Of a stretch of 64,000 bases of DNA, positions 37,055 through 45,180 are shown piece after piece. This stretch comes from Geminocystis sp. NIES-3709 (GTDB lineage: Bacteria; Cyanobacteriota; Cyanobacteriia; Cyanobacteriales; Cyanobacteriaceae), in assembly GCF_001548115.1 (NCBI RefSeq), contig NZ_AP014821.1, positions 1,054,001 to 1,118,000 on the forward strand, written 5' to 3'. Both the position numbers and the translations under genes were made by a program. Positions within the stretch are counted from its first letter, which is position 1, and the number at the start of each line of letters is the position of its first letter. The notes under the pieces were generated by a model. It saw nothing but the letters and a program-made list of their open reading frames with translations, did no database searches and was not told the origin of the DNA.

Positions 37055-37972
37055 TCAGGGTAACTCGACAGAACTAGGTTTAGCAATATGAGGTAATCCC
37101 CACCCTAACTTTTCTCTTAGAATACGGAAAAATTCTGGAGGTTGTAAACGAATAAATTGAGCGTCATAACTCGATCGAGCAATACGCACTTCATCATCGC
37201 CTATAATATAACAACCAGCGTTACCGTCCACTACCATTACCATTTGATTCGGGGTAGCAGGATAAATTGTAACAGGTTCTCGATCGGAAAATACTAAGGC
37301 ACGGGAAGCGAGGGAATGAGGACAAATGGGGGCTAACTGAAATACAGGGACATCAGGGGTAACAACAGGGCCACCGGCACTTAAGGAATAAGCGGTAGAG
37401 CCTGTCGGGGTAGAAATAATCACCCCATCCGCTGCAATATCAACAGGGGAATGTCGTCCAATGGCAATTTCAAAATGACACATACTTGTCAATGGTTCTC
37501 TGTGAACTACTACTTCATTCAAACAGAGGGCTTCCCATAAAGAACTATTCTCCCGAATCACGCTAACTTTCATCATCGATCGTTTTTCTATTTGATAATC
37601 TCCAGCTAAAACCTGTTCTAAAGCCATAGAAAGCTGATTGAGATAAATTTCGGTCAAAAATCCCAAATGTCCTGTATTAACGGTTAAAAGGGGTATATTA
37701 TGAGGAGCAACTTGTCGAAAAGCTGATAACACTGTACCATCCCCACCCAAAACGATGGCAAAACTCATGTCTTGATCAAATCCTGCCGGAGCAATTTGTT
37801 CGATGGGGCTATGACACACGGGGCGGCCAGGATGGGAGTATCCTAAAATACCAGCGTATCCCGTAGCTAAACAAACTTGATAACCTTGATCTATTAATAA
37901 GTTTTCTAATTCTTGGGCAACTTGACAAGCCGTGGGTTTTATATCGTTATAAATAACGCCAATTTTGGGCAT
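37055..37972 (-). CDS. nadK: NAD kinase
   Basis: Phosphorylates NAD to NADP. It has the GGDG catalytic/ATP motif near residue 77, the NTGHLGFL motif near 100 and the Gly-rich [22 protein letters not shown] conserved region, over about 305 residues. I chose the ATG at 37972 (MPKIGVIYN) because the longer frame would begin at a TTG directly before it. Cyanobacteria usually have two NAD kinases; which paralogue this is cannot be said. It precedes, in transcription direction, the PRC-barrel gene, with about 130 bp between. Confidence 0.95.
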   Translation of the reverse strand: MPKIGVIYNDIKPTACQVAQELENLLIDQGYQVCLATGYAGILGYSHPGRPVCHSPIEQIAPAGFDQDMSFAIVLGGDGTVLSAFRQVAPHNIPLLTVNTGHLGFLTEIYLNQLSMALEQVLAGDYQIEKRSMMKVSVIRENSSLWEALCLNEVVVHREPLTSMCHFEIAIGRHSPVDIAADGVIISTPTGSTAYSLSAGGPVVTPDVPVFQLAPICPHSLASRALVFSDREPVTIYPATPNQMVMVVDGNAGCYIIGDDEVRIARSSYDAQFIRLQPPEFFRILREKLGWGLPHIAKPSSVELP

Positions 37973-38119
37973 CAATAATTCTTCCTGGTTGAATGGGCTG
38001 ACTATCTAGCACAGTGTCGATCGTATTTTACCAGAACTTGTCTAAGAATGGAGAATTAGGAATTAATAAAATAAATTATTTCCTCCTCTCCCCTATCCCT
38101 TTGTTTACCTCATTGAGAC

Positions 38120-39301
38120 TCATTCATTAATAGCGTGGGGATGATAATGAGATTCTCCCAAATAAATACCTAGTGAGAGAGCAGTTCTGACCATGAAACC
38201 TTCAGGATCTACAGGTGCAGGACAAGTTTTTTCTTGATGACACCATTTAATCATCGGCATAATTTGTTCAAGAGATTTACTTTCTACACTGCCATTTTGC
38301 CAAACGACGAGACGGTTATAGCATTCTTGTTCAATCAAATCTAAGGCTTTGATACCAAATACTGTAGCTAAAATTCGATCGAAGGAACTAGGTACTCCAC
38401 AACGTTGTAAATGTCCTAAGACGGTGGCACGGGTATCAATGGTATCTAATCCATCATAATTATTATTACCGTCACAAAGACGATGACTATAATCTGTGAT
38501 TAACTCAGCTAAGGTTTCCGCAATATAAGGATCTTTTTGATTATTTAATCCATGTACTCCTTCTGCTATAACTACTAAGGCAAATTTTCGTCTATCTCTC
38601 CTTAATTTAGCGATATATTTACAAATCCCTTCGATCGTAGCATCTGTCAATTTAGGAGTTAATTCGGGAACTAAAATACAATCTGCACCCCCTGCAATAC
38701 CCGAATGTAAAGCTAAATGTCCGGCATCTCTACCCATAACTTGAACTACCATAATACGTTCGTGACTAGCGGCAGTAAAAGTGAGATCGTATAAGGCTTG
38801 GGTTACGGTGTTACGAGCTGTATCAAAACCGACCGATCGTTCTGTAAAAGCAACGTCATTATCAATGGTTTTAGGAATAACAACTAAATTCCAACCACCT
38901 TTTTTCGCTAAATCATAGATAATATCTAAGCTACCATCTCCACCAATGGCAATTAAAGCATCTAACCCAAAACGACTATACCCCTCCAAAATATCTTTTG
39001 TAACATCTTCTTCTGCTGGATTACCTCGACTCAGAGATCCCAATACACTACCACTCATAAATTGGAGAACATCTAACCCTTGCAAGACTCCGGGTACATC
39101 ATAACCATGAGGATGTAGTTTAAGATCTTCTACTTGTAACTTTCCTTTCACTACATCAATAAATCCATCTGTTCCTCTTGGAATTCCATAAATTTCCCAC
39201 TGTCTCATATTAGCGTATTTGACTACGGATCTAATAATAGCATTCAGACCGGGGCAATCTCCGCCACTGGTTAAAATACCGATTCTTTTTTTCTTACTCA
39301 T
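38120..39301 (-). CDS. pfkA: 6-phosphofructokinase
   Basis: Phosphorylates fructose 6-phosphate in glycolysis. The 393-residue protein has [17 protein letters not shown] (8-24), the nucleotide motif GGDGS (120-124), the catalytic PKTIDND (143-149) and the substrate motif MGRDAGHLA (189-197). Gly in GGDGS suggests ATP use, while Lys in PKTIDND is the residue usually seen in PPi-dependent enzymes and in the mixed group of ATP enzymes. Start is ATG. A small ORF interrupted by IS701 lies just upstream. Confidence 0.93.
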   Translation of the reverse strand: MSKKKRIGILTSGGDCPGLNAIIRSVVKYANMRQWEIYGIPRGTDGFIDVVKGKLQVEDLKLHPHGYDVPGVLQGLDVLQFMSGSVLGSLSRGNPAEEDVTKDILEGYSRFGLDALIAIGGDGSLDIIYDLAKKGGWNLVVIPKTIDNDVAFTERSVGFDTARNTVTQALYDLTFTAASHERIMVVQVMGRDAGHLALHSGIAGGADCILVPELTPKLTDATIEGICKYIAKLRRDRRKFALVVIAEGVHGLNNQKDPYIAETLAELITDYSHRLCDGNNNYDGLDTIDTRATVLGHLQRCGVPSSFDRILATVFGIKALDLIEQECYNRLVVWQNGSVESKSLEQIMPMIKWCHQEKTCPAPVDPEGFMVRTALSLGIYLGESHYHPHAINE

Positions 39302-39512
39302 AGTTGTAGTGTTTTAATTGGAAAATCAAAAAATTGTTTAAATCTTTAATTTATTTATAGCAGTCCTACAAAAATTGAGATCAGAAAAAGTGCAAAATTG
39401 GGAGTTAACCTCAGTTTGACTAAAGAAAATCGGTAAAAACTAGACGGCATGGACAAAATAGTTTATTGTTATTTTCGATCGTATAATGATAATTGTTGGA
39501 GAGTTCTATTAA

Positions 39513-40863
39513 CGGTACTTAGACAAAAATTATGCCCAAATAACCCCTAAACTAGCTTTATATAAACTAAATACTTCCACATTGTCTTTTAACCATTGAA
39601 AAAAGCGAAAAGACACAGCATTACGAAACGCTTCCAATGCCTCAGCAAAAGTATTTAACGGTTTATTCCCCCATTGTCTTCTTAAACCTCCTGTCAAACG
39701 ATGCCATTGAATAAAAGTGTAGGCACAAAATACCAAGATAAAATGTCTCATTAAACTTCTTTTATTTCTCACTTGGTATTGTGATAACCCTAACCATCCC
39801 TTGATTTCACGGTAAAATACTTCTATCCAATTTCTTTGTGTATAAGTTTCTACTATCCAATTTCCACACACTTTTTCTCCTATTTCATTAGTCATTAAAT
39901 AATCAATATCTGTGGAATTTTCAAAAGTATCTGCATTCATGACGATAGCTACAGTTTTTATTCCCGACAAAGCTGATAATTCAATATTTATCGTTGCTAC
40001 CCAAAGAGTTTTTTCTCGATTTTTTCCTATTCTTATTTTTTCAAAACTATCTTGGGGTAATGATTTTGCTATTTCAGCTATGGTTTTTTCAGACTCGATA
40101 AAATCTTGTTTTACCAATTTTACTAATCTATTTTTAGCAATAATTCCTATATATTTTAAATTCTTTTTTTCTAGTTTGCCTAATAAATTAGTATTGTTTC
40201 CATAACCACCATCCATTAAAATTATTTGGGGACAATAATTTCGATTTAAACATTTTTCAATTAAATTAAAGGCAATGTCTGGTTTTTTCTGAAATTGTGG
40301 AGCGTCTTTTCCTTCAGGGAAATTTTCGGCTTTTTCATATAATTCAACGTCTAAAGGAAAACTTCTCACACCATCATAAATGTGAGTAGTGACTATAACA
40401 TTACCATTATCAGTTTTGCCAATTTCACCAATATATTGTCTTCCCACACAGTCAGTAAAGTTTCCACTTTTACGATGACCTGAATCGTCTATAATTAAGG
40501 AGAAACATCGACTAATTTTTGTTTGACGACAGGATGCAATAATTTCTAATCTTTTATCATTTACCTCATCATAATTCCAAGTGGACTCTGTTAAGAAATG
40601 GTGTAATTTATGATAAGTAATATCAAGATTATTATGGGCAATTTGAGTTATATTTTTTCTTTGAGAATCTCCTAATAAACCGCCCAAATAATTTCTAAAC
40701 TCTCGTTTTTGTGCCTTTGTTTTTAAGACTGGGTCTATTTTTTCACACCAGCGATTGAAACATGGGGGCATTGATGAAGAAGTAATTTCTTTCATTTTGA
40801 CCTAAAAGCAATATGATGTAAAAATTATAGCTTAATTGTTGTTATTGTTTTGTCTAAGTACCG
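39513..40863 (-). mobile_element. IS701-family insertion sequence, copy 2 (1351 bp)
   Basis: Same length, same CGGTACTTAGACAAAA ends and identical transposase as copy 1, but in the opposite orientation. TTAA borders are at 39509-39512 and 40864-40867. It interrupts a small ORF between pfkA and a membrane-protein pseudogene. The two copies form an inverted pair about 20.9 kb apart. Confidence 0.95.
39530..40795 (-). CDS. IS701-family DDE transposase, copy 2
   Basis: The 421-residue protein is identical to the transposase at 17355-18620, with the same putative catalytic residues D103, D195 and E325. The frame is intact with an ATG start, so it is potentially active. Confidence 0.95.
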   Translation of the reverse strand: MKEITSSSMPPCFNRWCEKIDPVLKTKAQKREFRNYLGGLLGDSQRKNITQIAHNNLDITYHKLHHFLTESTWNYDEVNDKRLEIIASCRQTKISRCFSLIIDDSGHRKSGNFTDCVGRQYIGEIGKTDNGNVIVTTHIYDGVRSFPLDVELYEKAENFPEGKDAPQFQKKPDIAFNLIEKCLNRNYCPQIILMDGGYGNNTNLLGKLEKKNLKYIGIIAKNRLVKLVKQDFIESEKTIAEIAKSLPQDSFEKIRIGKNREKTLWVATINIELSALSGIKTVAIVMNADTFENSTDIDYLMTNEIGEKVCGNWIVETYTQRNWIEVFYREIKGWLGLSQYQVRNKRSLMRHFILVFCAYTFIQWHRLTGGLRRQWGNKPLNTFAEALEAFRNAVSFRFFQWLKDNVEVFSLYKASLGVIWA

Positions 40864-41050
40864 TTAAAAATATCTTAACTTCTGTTGGAATTAGACTAAA
40901 GTTGTCTTCTGTTATTAATTGTCCTTTTTGATTGAGAATTTCTCTAATTTTTGTCGCTTCCATTTTGATTATTTCTAAATCAGTTAGGTAATAATTTTTA
41001 TAAAACAATTAGATTATCGATTAGTCAATAATAAAATTTCTGTATAAATC

Positions 41051-41572
41051 TTATTCTCCCCATGGTGAAACTATATCACATTTTATTTTAACGTTTTGCA
41101 TAATTTTTTCAAAATCAATATTTATACGACTATCTATCCTTTTTTGAATTAAATGCTTCAGTAAATCTTGACAATTTTTTATTGCTTCTTCTTTACTCTT
41201 ATCAAAAGCCATAATATAATCATTAGTACTAATTGTATCTATGAATATAATTTTAGATCCTACTTCTATTTTTAATTGTTCTTGAATCCAAAGTAAGCTC
41301 ATAAAAAGTGGTTCTTCATTTATTTCATAATCTATATATATTTTATTTTGTCGAAAAACTTTTCTAATATATTTTAACTTATTAAATAAATCATCTCCCA
41401 AATTTTTCTTTAAAATATAAAACTTTCCATAATCAAAAAGTGATTTAAGTGATGTTATATCTTGATACACTAAATTTGTATAATCTCTAATAAATTCTTT
41501 TTCAGCATCTTGAAAATTTTTACTTAAATATTTAATCGATAATTTATAAACAACTAAATATCCAAAAAGCAT
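41051..41572 (-). CDS. 3' fragment of the split membrane protein gene
   Basis: Read alone this gives 173 residues from an ATG that lies inside a predicted membrane helix (VKIVHVITMLFGYLVVYKLS), an implausible natural start. The frame continues upstream to 41856 without any ATG, GTG or TTG. I therefore regard it as the C-terminal part of the 410-residue protein. It has charged helical sequence and no recognised domain. Confidence 0.6.
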   Translation of the reverse strand: MLFGYLVVYKLSIKYLSKNFQDAEKEFIRDYTNLVYQDITSLKSLFDYGKFYILKKNLGDDLFNKLKYIRKVFRQNKIYIDYEINEEPLFMSLLWIQEQLKIEVGSKIIFIDTISTNDYIMAFDKSKEEAIKNCQDLLKHLIQKRIDSRINIDFEKIMQNVKIKCDIVSPWGE

Positions 41573-41856
41573 CGTTATAACATGAACAATTTTAACAATA
41601 ATAAAAGTTCGGTGATGAGGCTGGTGATATATGGTTATAGATTCTTCGTCGTCTATTAATATTTCTTGTTCTGGTTTATCTTGATTAACCTCAATTAATA
41701 GTTTTTCTAAATAACTTAAATATTCCTGAAACTCAACTGAATATGTAGAAATAAAATCTATTTCTTGTTCATTATAAATTCCAATTCTATTAAAAGCAGT
41801 CTGATAATATTTATCATCTATTAATCTATTTTTATATATCTCTATATAATTTTGAA

Positions 41857-41962
41857 TATAGCAAACCTCAAACTAATGAGATACATTTCTAGCCTCCTAA
41901 ATCCCTAGAATTGGAGGACTTAAATTTTAAATTTGTACCTTGTAATTATGAGAAATGCTATA
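41857..41962. mobile_element. MITE of the TATAGC...GCTATA family with TA duplication
   Basis: Ends read TATAGCAAACCTCAAACTAA on the plus strand and TATAGCATTTCTCATAATTA on the minus strand, imperfect inverted repeats sharing TATAGCA, CTCA and G-TAC blocks. An internal hairpin pairs CCTCC with GGAGG (41893-41917). TA is the natural target duplication: excising TAGC...GCTA plus one TA repairs the host reading frame. A TA target is typical of IS630/Tc1-mariner-type transposases, so this is probably mobilised by such an element elsewhere in the genome. Confidence 0.75.
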
Positions 41963-42387
41963 TCTTTTTCTTTATAAGATGTTAAGTAACTATTAATAAA
42001 AGCTAATGAGCGAAGTTGTGAGTTTATCGCATTAATGAATAAAATTGAGATTTCTCTTTTTTCTTTATTATTTGCTAAGAATCTTAATCCTATATTTCCT
42101 ATAAAAATACCAGTAGCTGTTGCTAATATTGTAAAAATAGGTATGCTAAAAACATCTTTATATTCTGATGCAAAATTTTTTAAGTTATTAAATCCAGAAG
42201 TAAACATAATCTGAAATAAAAAACCTGAAATAAGAAAAAAGAAACAAGAAAAAATTATTCCTTTAGGTTTTTGTTCTAACAATAAATAAGAAAAAATTAT
42301 TCTTTGTAGTTTTTGTTTCAGTAAAAAATAACCTAATATTCCCCCCGCAATAATTAAGCCGATAATAGCGGGAATAATTTCTGACAT
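41920..42387 (-). CDS. 5' fragment of the split membrane protein gene
   Basis: A 155-residue reading frame with three membrane segments (about 4-24, 44-64, 82-103). Its native sequence ends at about residue 142; the final AFLIITRYKFKI is read from the MITE. It has the original ATG at 42387. If translated it would give a truncated membrane protein. Confidence 0.6.
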   Translation of the reverse strand: MSEIIPAIIGLIIAGGILGYFLLKQKLQRIIFSYLLLEQKPKGIIFSCFFFLISGFLFQIMFTSGFNNLKNFASEYKDVFSIPIFTILATATGIFIGNIGLRFLANNKEKREISILFINAINSQLRSLAFINSYLTSYKEKDIAFLIITRYKFKI

Positions 42388-42458
42388 AAAAGATAAATTG
42401 ATAATATTAAATGAAACTGATTGAAAAACATATAATTAACAAGAGTTATTCTCTTAAT

Positions 42459-43085
42459 CTATTCATTATCAATTCTTAATTGCTCTTTCCATCTTTTGAG
42501 AGGAATACAATCTATATTTAATTGATCTAAAGTACGAGCAATGACAAAATCTACTAGATCTTCGATCGATTGGGGTTTATGATACCATGCGGGGATTGCG
42601 GGAACAATTTTTGCTCCGGCTTCTGCTAAATTAGTTAAATTTCTGAGATGAATTAAACTAAAAGGGGTTTCTCTCGGTACTATTACTAAAGGTTTTCCTT
42701 CTTTAAGTTGTACATCTGCGGCTCTTTCTAGTAAATCGGTACTTAAGCCATGACTAATTTTTGCGACAGTACTCATACTGCATGGTATTACGATCATTCC
42801 AAGAGTGCGAAATGAGCCACTAGCAATACTTGCTCCCACATCTCCCCAACGATGACAAATTAATTTTCCTTTCGTTGGTATTTGTAAATACGATCGCCAG
42901 AATTTTTCTTGTACTTCTGGATCTTGAGGTACTTTTATATTATCTTCTTCTTGCCAAACCATATAACTGGCTTTTGAAGCTACCACATTAACGGTATATT
43001 CAGCTTCTAAGAGATATTTAAGAGTCCTGACGGCGTAAATCATCCCTGATGCACCACTGATACCGATAATTATTGATTTACTCAT
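42459..43085 (-). CDS. ubiX: Flavin prenyltransferase
   Basis: Makes prenylated FMN, the cofactor of UbiD-type decarboxylases, used in prenylquinone synthesis. The 208-residue protein begins with the flavin-binding IIIGISGASGMIYAVRTL, has the CSMSTVAKISHGLSTDLLERAADVQLKEGKPLVIVPRETPFS active-site region and the terminal AWYHKPQSIEDLVDFVIARTLDQL. All are standard for UbiX/Pad1. Start is ATG. It lies about 60 bp downstream of the HEAT-repeat gene in the same direction. Confidence 0.95.
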   Translation of the reverse strand: MSKSIIIGISGASGMIYAVRTLKYLLEAEYTVNVVASKASYMVWQEEDNIKVPQDPEVQEKFWRSYLQIPTKGKLICHRWGDVGASIASGSFRTLGMIVIPCSMSTVAKISHGLSTDLLERAADVQLKEGKPLVIVPRETPFSLIHLRNLTNLAEAGAKIVPAIPAWYHKPQSIEDLVDFVIARTLDQLNIDCIPLKRWKEQLRIDNE

Positions 43086-43142
43086 TATTTATTTTCAAAG
43101 GCAATTATTGACTACTTTTTATTTCTTACTTCTTACTTTTTG

Positions 43143-43889
43143 TTAAATAATGCCCTCAAATTCTAATTCTTCAATCATTTGTAATCCACGAGGATCACCT
43201 AATTTTAATAATGCCATCTTAGCATCTTCTTTTACGCCTAAATCTTCATCTTCCACTAAGGCTTCAATTAAAGCATCAATGGCAGTGGCATAAACCACGT
43301 TATAAGGTAGTTCTCGACATAATTTGCCGATCGTCCAGGCAGAGTTGCTACGCACAGCAGGAATTTCGTCTTGTCTTAAAGAAATAATAACTACTGGAAT
43401 AGCAATAATTGTATCTTCATAGTGAAGTTTCGCAATGTTAGCAATACTGCTTGATGCCCATAATCTAACGGCACTAATATCATTTTTTAAGGCTTGGAGG
43501 AGAGGTTGAAAAGCACGGCGATCGCCACTATTACCTAATGCCCAAACTACTCCTTTACGGACATAACCATTAAAATCATGGTGAAGTGTATGAATTAAAG
43601 GTTCAACAGCTTCTGAGCTAGTGTTACGCCCTAAAGCATAGGCCGCACTTACCCGAATTAAAGGGCAACTATTACTCAATTGTTGAATTAAAATAGGGAT
43701 AGCTCTAGGATCACTAATTTCACAAAATGCACGGACAGCTTGAATTAACTCCTGTTTATTGTCACTTTTAAGTAACTGTAACATTACTTCGGGATCAGGA
43801 GTGGGGGTTGTTTCCTCCTCAATCATATCTAAAGGATCAAGGGAAGAATCAAAATCTATAGCGGTTTGACTTAAACTTGGATCATTCAT
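43143..43889 (-). CDS. HEAT-repeat protein (PBS lyase HEAT-like)
   Basis: A protein of about 248 residues built from at least five HEAT repeats: DPRAIPILIQQLSNSCPLIRVSAAYALGR, EAVEPLIHTLHHDFNGYVRKGVVWALG, RRAFQPLLQALKNDISAVRLWASSSI and two more. Such proteins in cyanobacteria include phycobilin lyase subunits and NblB, but this single-domain form may equally be a general scaffold. I chose the ATG at 43889 (MNDPSLSQ). The longer version starts at a TTG and its first ten residues are read from a heptamer repeat tract. Confidence 0.8.
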   Translation of the reverse strand: MNDPSLSQTAIDFDSSLDPLDMIEEETTPTPDPEVMLQLLKSDNKQELIQAVRAFCEISDPRAIPILIQQLSNSCPLIRVSAAYALGRNTSSEAVEPLIHTLHHDFNGYVRKGVVWALGNSGDRRAFQPLLQALKNDISAVRLWASSSIANIAKLHYEDTIIAIPVVIISLRQDEIPAVRSNSAWTIGKLCRELPYNVVYATAIDALIEALVEDEDLGVKEDAKMALLKLGDPRGLQMIEELEFEGII

Positions 43890-43906
43890 ATAAAATAATG
43901 ATACAT

Positions 43907-43948
43907 GAACAATGGACAATTAGGAATGAAAAATGACCAATGACCAAC
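43907..43948 (+). repeat. Heptamer tract spanning the folK start
   Basis: Six 7-bp units: GAACAAT, GGACAAT, TAGGAAT, GAAAAAT, GACCAAT, GACCAAC. The folK start codon (43940-43942) lies inside the last units, so the repeat supplies the 5' leader and the first codons of the gene. Confidence 0.7.
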
Positions 43949-44440
43949 ATCAAAAAATTCTCTTGTGCGATCGCATTAGGAAGTAATTTAGGGGATAGTT
44001 TAACTATTCTTAATAATGCTGTCAATAAATTAGCAAACACCACAGAAATTGAGGTTATTTCTCGTTCTACATGGCATAAAACGAAACCCATAGGGCCACC
44101 CCAACCAGATTATTTAAACGGTTGTATAAGTATTCAAACCACTTATTTACCACAAGAGTTATTAAGTTATTTATTAGAAATAGAGCAGGAATTTGGAAGG
44201 GAAAGAAAGGAAAGATGGGGTGCTAGGACTTTAGATTTAGATATTATTCTCTATGATAATTTAGTCATAAATAGTCCCAATTTAGAAATACCTCATCCAA
44301 GAATGAGAGACAGGGTTTTTGTGTTGATGCCCTTAACTGAAATCGCCTCAAACTGGATTGATCCTATTACCCAATTAACCGTCTGTCAATTATTAGAGCT
44401 ATCTTTAAAAAAAGTTTCAGAATCCACCATTAATCATTAA
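43940..44440 (+). CDS. folK: 2-amino-4-hydroxy-6-hydroxymethyldihydropteridine pyrophosphokinase (HPPK)
   Basis: Transfers pyrophosphate from ATP to the pterin in folate synthesis. The 166-residue protein has ALGSNLGDS, the pterin-binding KTKPIGPPQPDYLNGCISIQT, ERKERWGARTLDLDIILYD with the catalytic Arg/Asp cluster and LEIPHPRMRDRVFVLMPL. Start is ATG within a heptamer tract. Its stop codon overlaps that of the convergent SH3 gene (shared TTAA at 44437-44440). Confidence 0.95.
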   Translation: MTNIKKFSCAIALGSNLGDSLTILNNAVNKLANTTEIEVISRSTWHKTKPIGPPQPDYLNGCISIQTTYLPQELLSYLLEIEQEFGRERKERWGARTLDLDIILYDNLVINSPNLEIPHPRMRDRVFVLMPLTEIASNWIDPITQLTVCQLLELSLKKVSESTINH

Positions 44441-44907
44441 TTGATTTTCTCCACATTACCTGATTTTACCCAACCTTCTTGTCCACTATTAGGAATACGA
44501 ACTTTTTGCCATTGACCATCACTACTGGTACTTAATATAATGATTTCCGTATTGTAGTCTATTCCTCCTACTCTCTCTGCATCCGTACTGGCATCAGATC
44601 TTAAACTTAAACCAGTTGACCATGTAACCTTTGCTTTATAAGCACCATCAGGTAACTTTTCTGTTTCAGATGGAGTTTCTTCTGCTTTGGTTTCCTCTGG
44701 CTTAGGAGATTCTTCTTGTTTAATTTTCTCTGATTTTGGAGTTTCTTTTTTTTCGGAGGTGGATTTTTCTTCAGCAAATAAATGCTTAGAAGGATTCACT
44801 GCTACATTGGTAAGAAAAAAATAAGCACCTCCGGCTATTCCAGCACCAAATAAAATAATGCCTAAGAAAAAACCAATAATAAATTGAAATAAGCTGGATG
44901 GACTCAT
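44437..44907 (-). CDS. Membrane-anchored SH3-domain protein
   Basis: A 156-residue protein with an N-terminal membrane helix (about 8-32), a Lys/Glu/Pro/Ser-rich periplasmic linker (about 45-85) and a C-terminal bacterial SH3 domain (about 90-153; GLSLRSDASTDAERVGGI, GQWQKVRIPNSGQEGWVKSGNVEKI). SH3b domains usually bind cell-wall peptides. Partner and function are unknown. Start is ATG; its stop overlaps folK on the other strand. Confidence 0.8.
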   Translation of the reverse strand: MSPSSLFQFIIGFFLGIILFGAGIAGGAYFFLTNVAVNPSKHLFAEEKSTSEKKETPKSEKIKQEESPKPEETKAEETPSETEKLPDGAYKAKVTWSTGLSLRSDASTDAERVGGIDYNTEIIILSTSSDGQWQKVRIPNSGQEGWVKSGNVEKIN

Positions 44908-45033
44908 AGTTTACTAAGATAAATTACATAGAGATTTTAATTTCAAATGTTAGCAAATTATTCGACAAAATTGCATATTGATTTTACTTAGATTTATTTA
45001 ATTAAATAATTCAATGAGATTTGGTATTTTTAA

Positions 45034-45068
45034 AACCTAAAACCTGAACCCCAAAGCCTAAAACCTAT
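45034..45068 (+). repeat. Heptamer tract (AACCTAA-type)
   Basis: Five 7-bp units: AACCTAA, AACCTGA, ACCCCAA, AGCCTAA, AACCTAT. It lies in the spacer between bciB and the SH3 gene. A TCGAACTCAG 10-mer shared with 49659-49668 and (inverted) 25099-25108 follows at 45088-45097. Confidence 0.7.
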
Positions 45069-45180
45069 CTACATAAAGGATTTTTTCTCGAACTCAGGTG
45101 ATATTCAACTATAAGCAAAAAGTTTAAATTAAAACTTTACTAAGTCAAAACCTATTTAACTTGATATTTTATTTTAAATA

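Larger units (their letters stand above)
39420..40963 (-). pseudogene. Small ORF (62 codons) split by IS701 copy 2
   Basis: The minus-strand frame opens at ATG 40961-40963 (MEATKIREILNQKGQ) and runs into the element at the TTAA 40864-40867. Removing the element plus one TTAA joins TTT TTA to ATA GAA CTC and continues in frame to the TAG at 39420-39422. The result is a 62-residue protein with no frame disruption. The N-terminal ~45 residues look like a soluble helical protein; the family is not recognised. The gene is interrupted and presumably inactive. Confidence 0.6.
41051..42387 (-). pseudogene. Membrane protein gene (410 codons) split by a MITE
   Basis: Two apparent genes (41920-42387 and 41051-41572) are parts of one. 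The second frame stays open upstream of its first ATG for 106 codons, back to the MITE. Removing the MITE (41859-41960) together with one TA duplication (104 bp) joins KEKD to IQNYIEIYKNR in frame, giving 410 residues from the ATG at 42387 to the stop at 41051. The whole protein has membrane segments at about 4-24, 44-64, 82-103 and 225-249. The family is not recognised. The last 12 residues of the first fragment are encoded by the element. Confidence 0.75.

Noticed and set aside
42738-42748. CGGTACTTAAG inside ubiX resembling an IS701 end
   Set aside because: It is part of an intact conserved coding sequence with no partner end or target duplication.
43890-43919. Longer start (TTG) for the HEAT-repeat gene
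   Set aside because: The added residues are encoded by the heptamer tract and lie within about 20 bp of the divergent folK start; the ATG at 43889 fits better.
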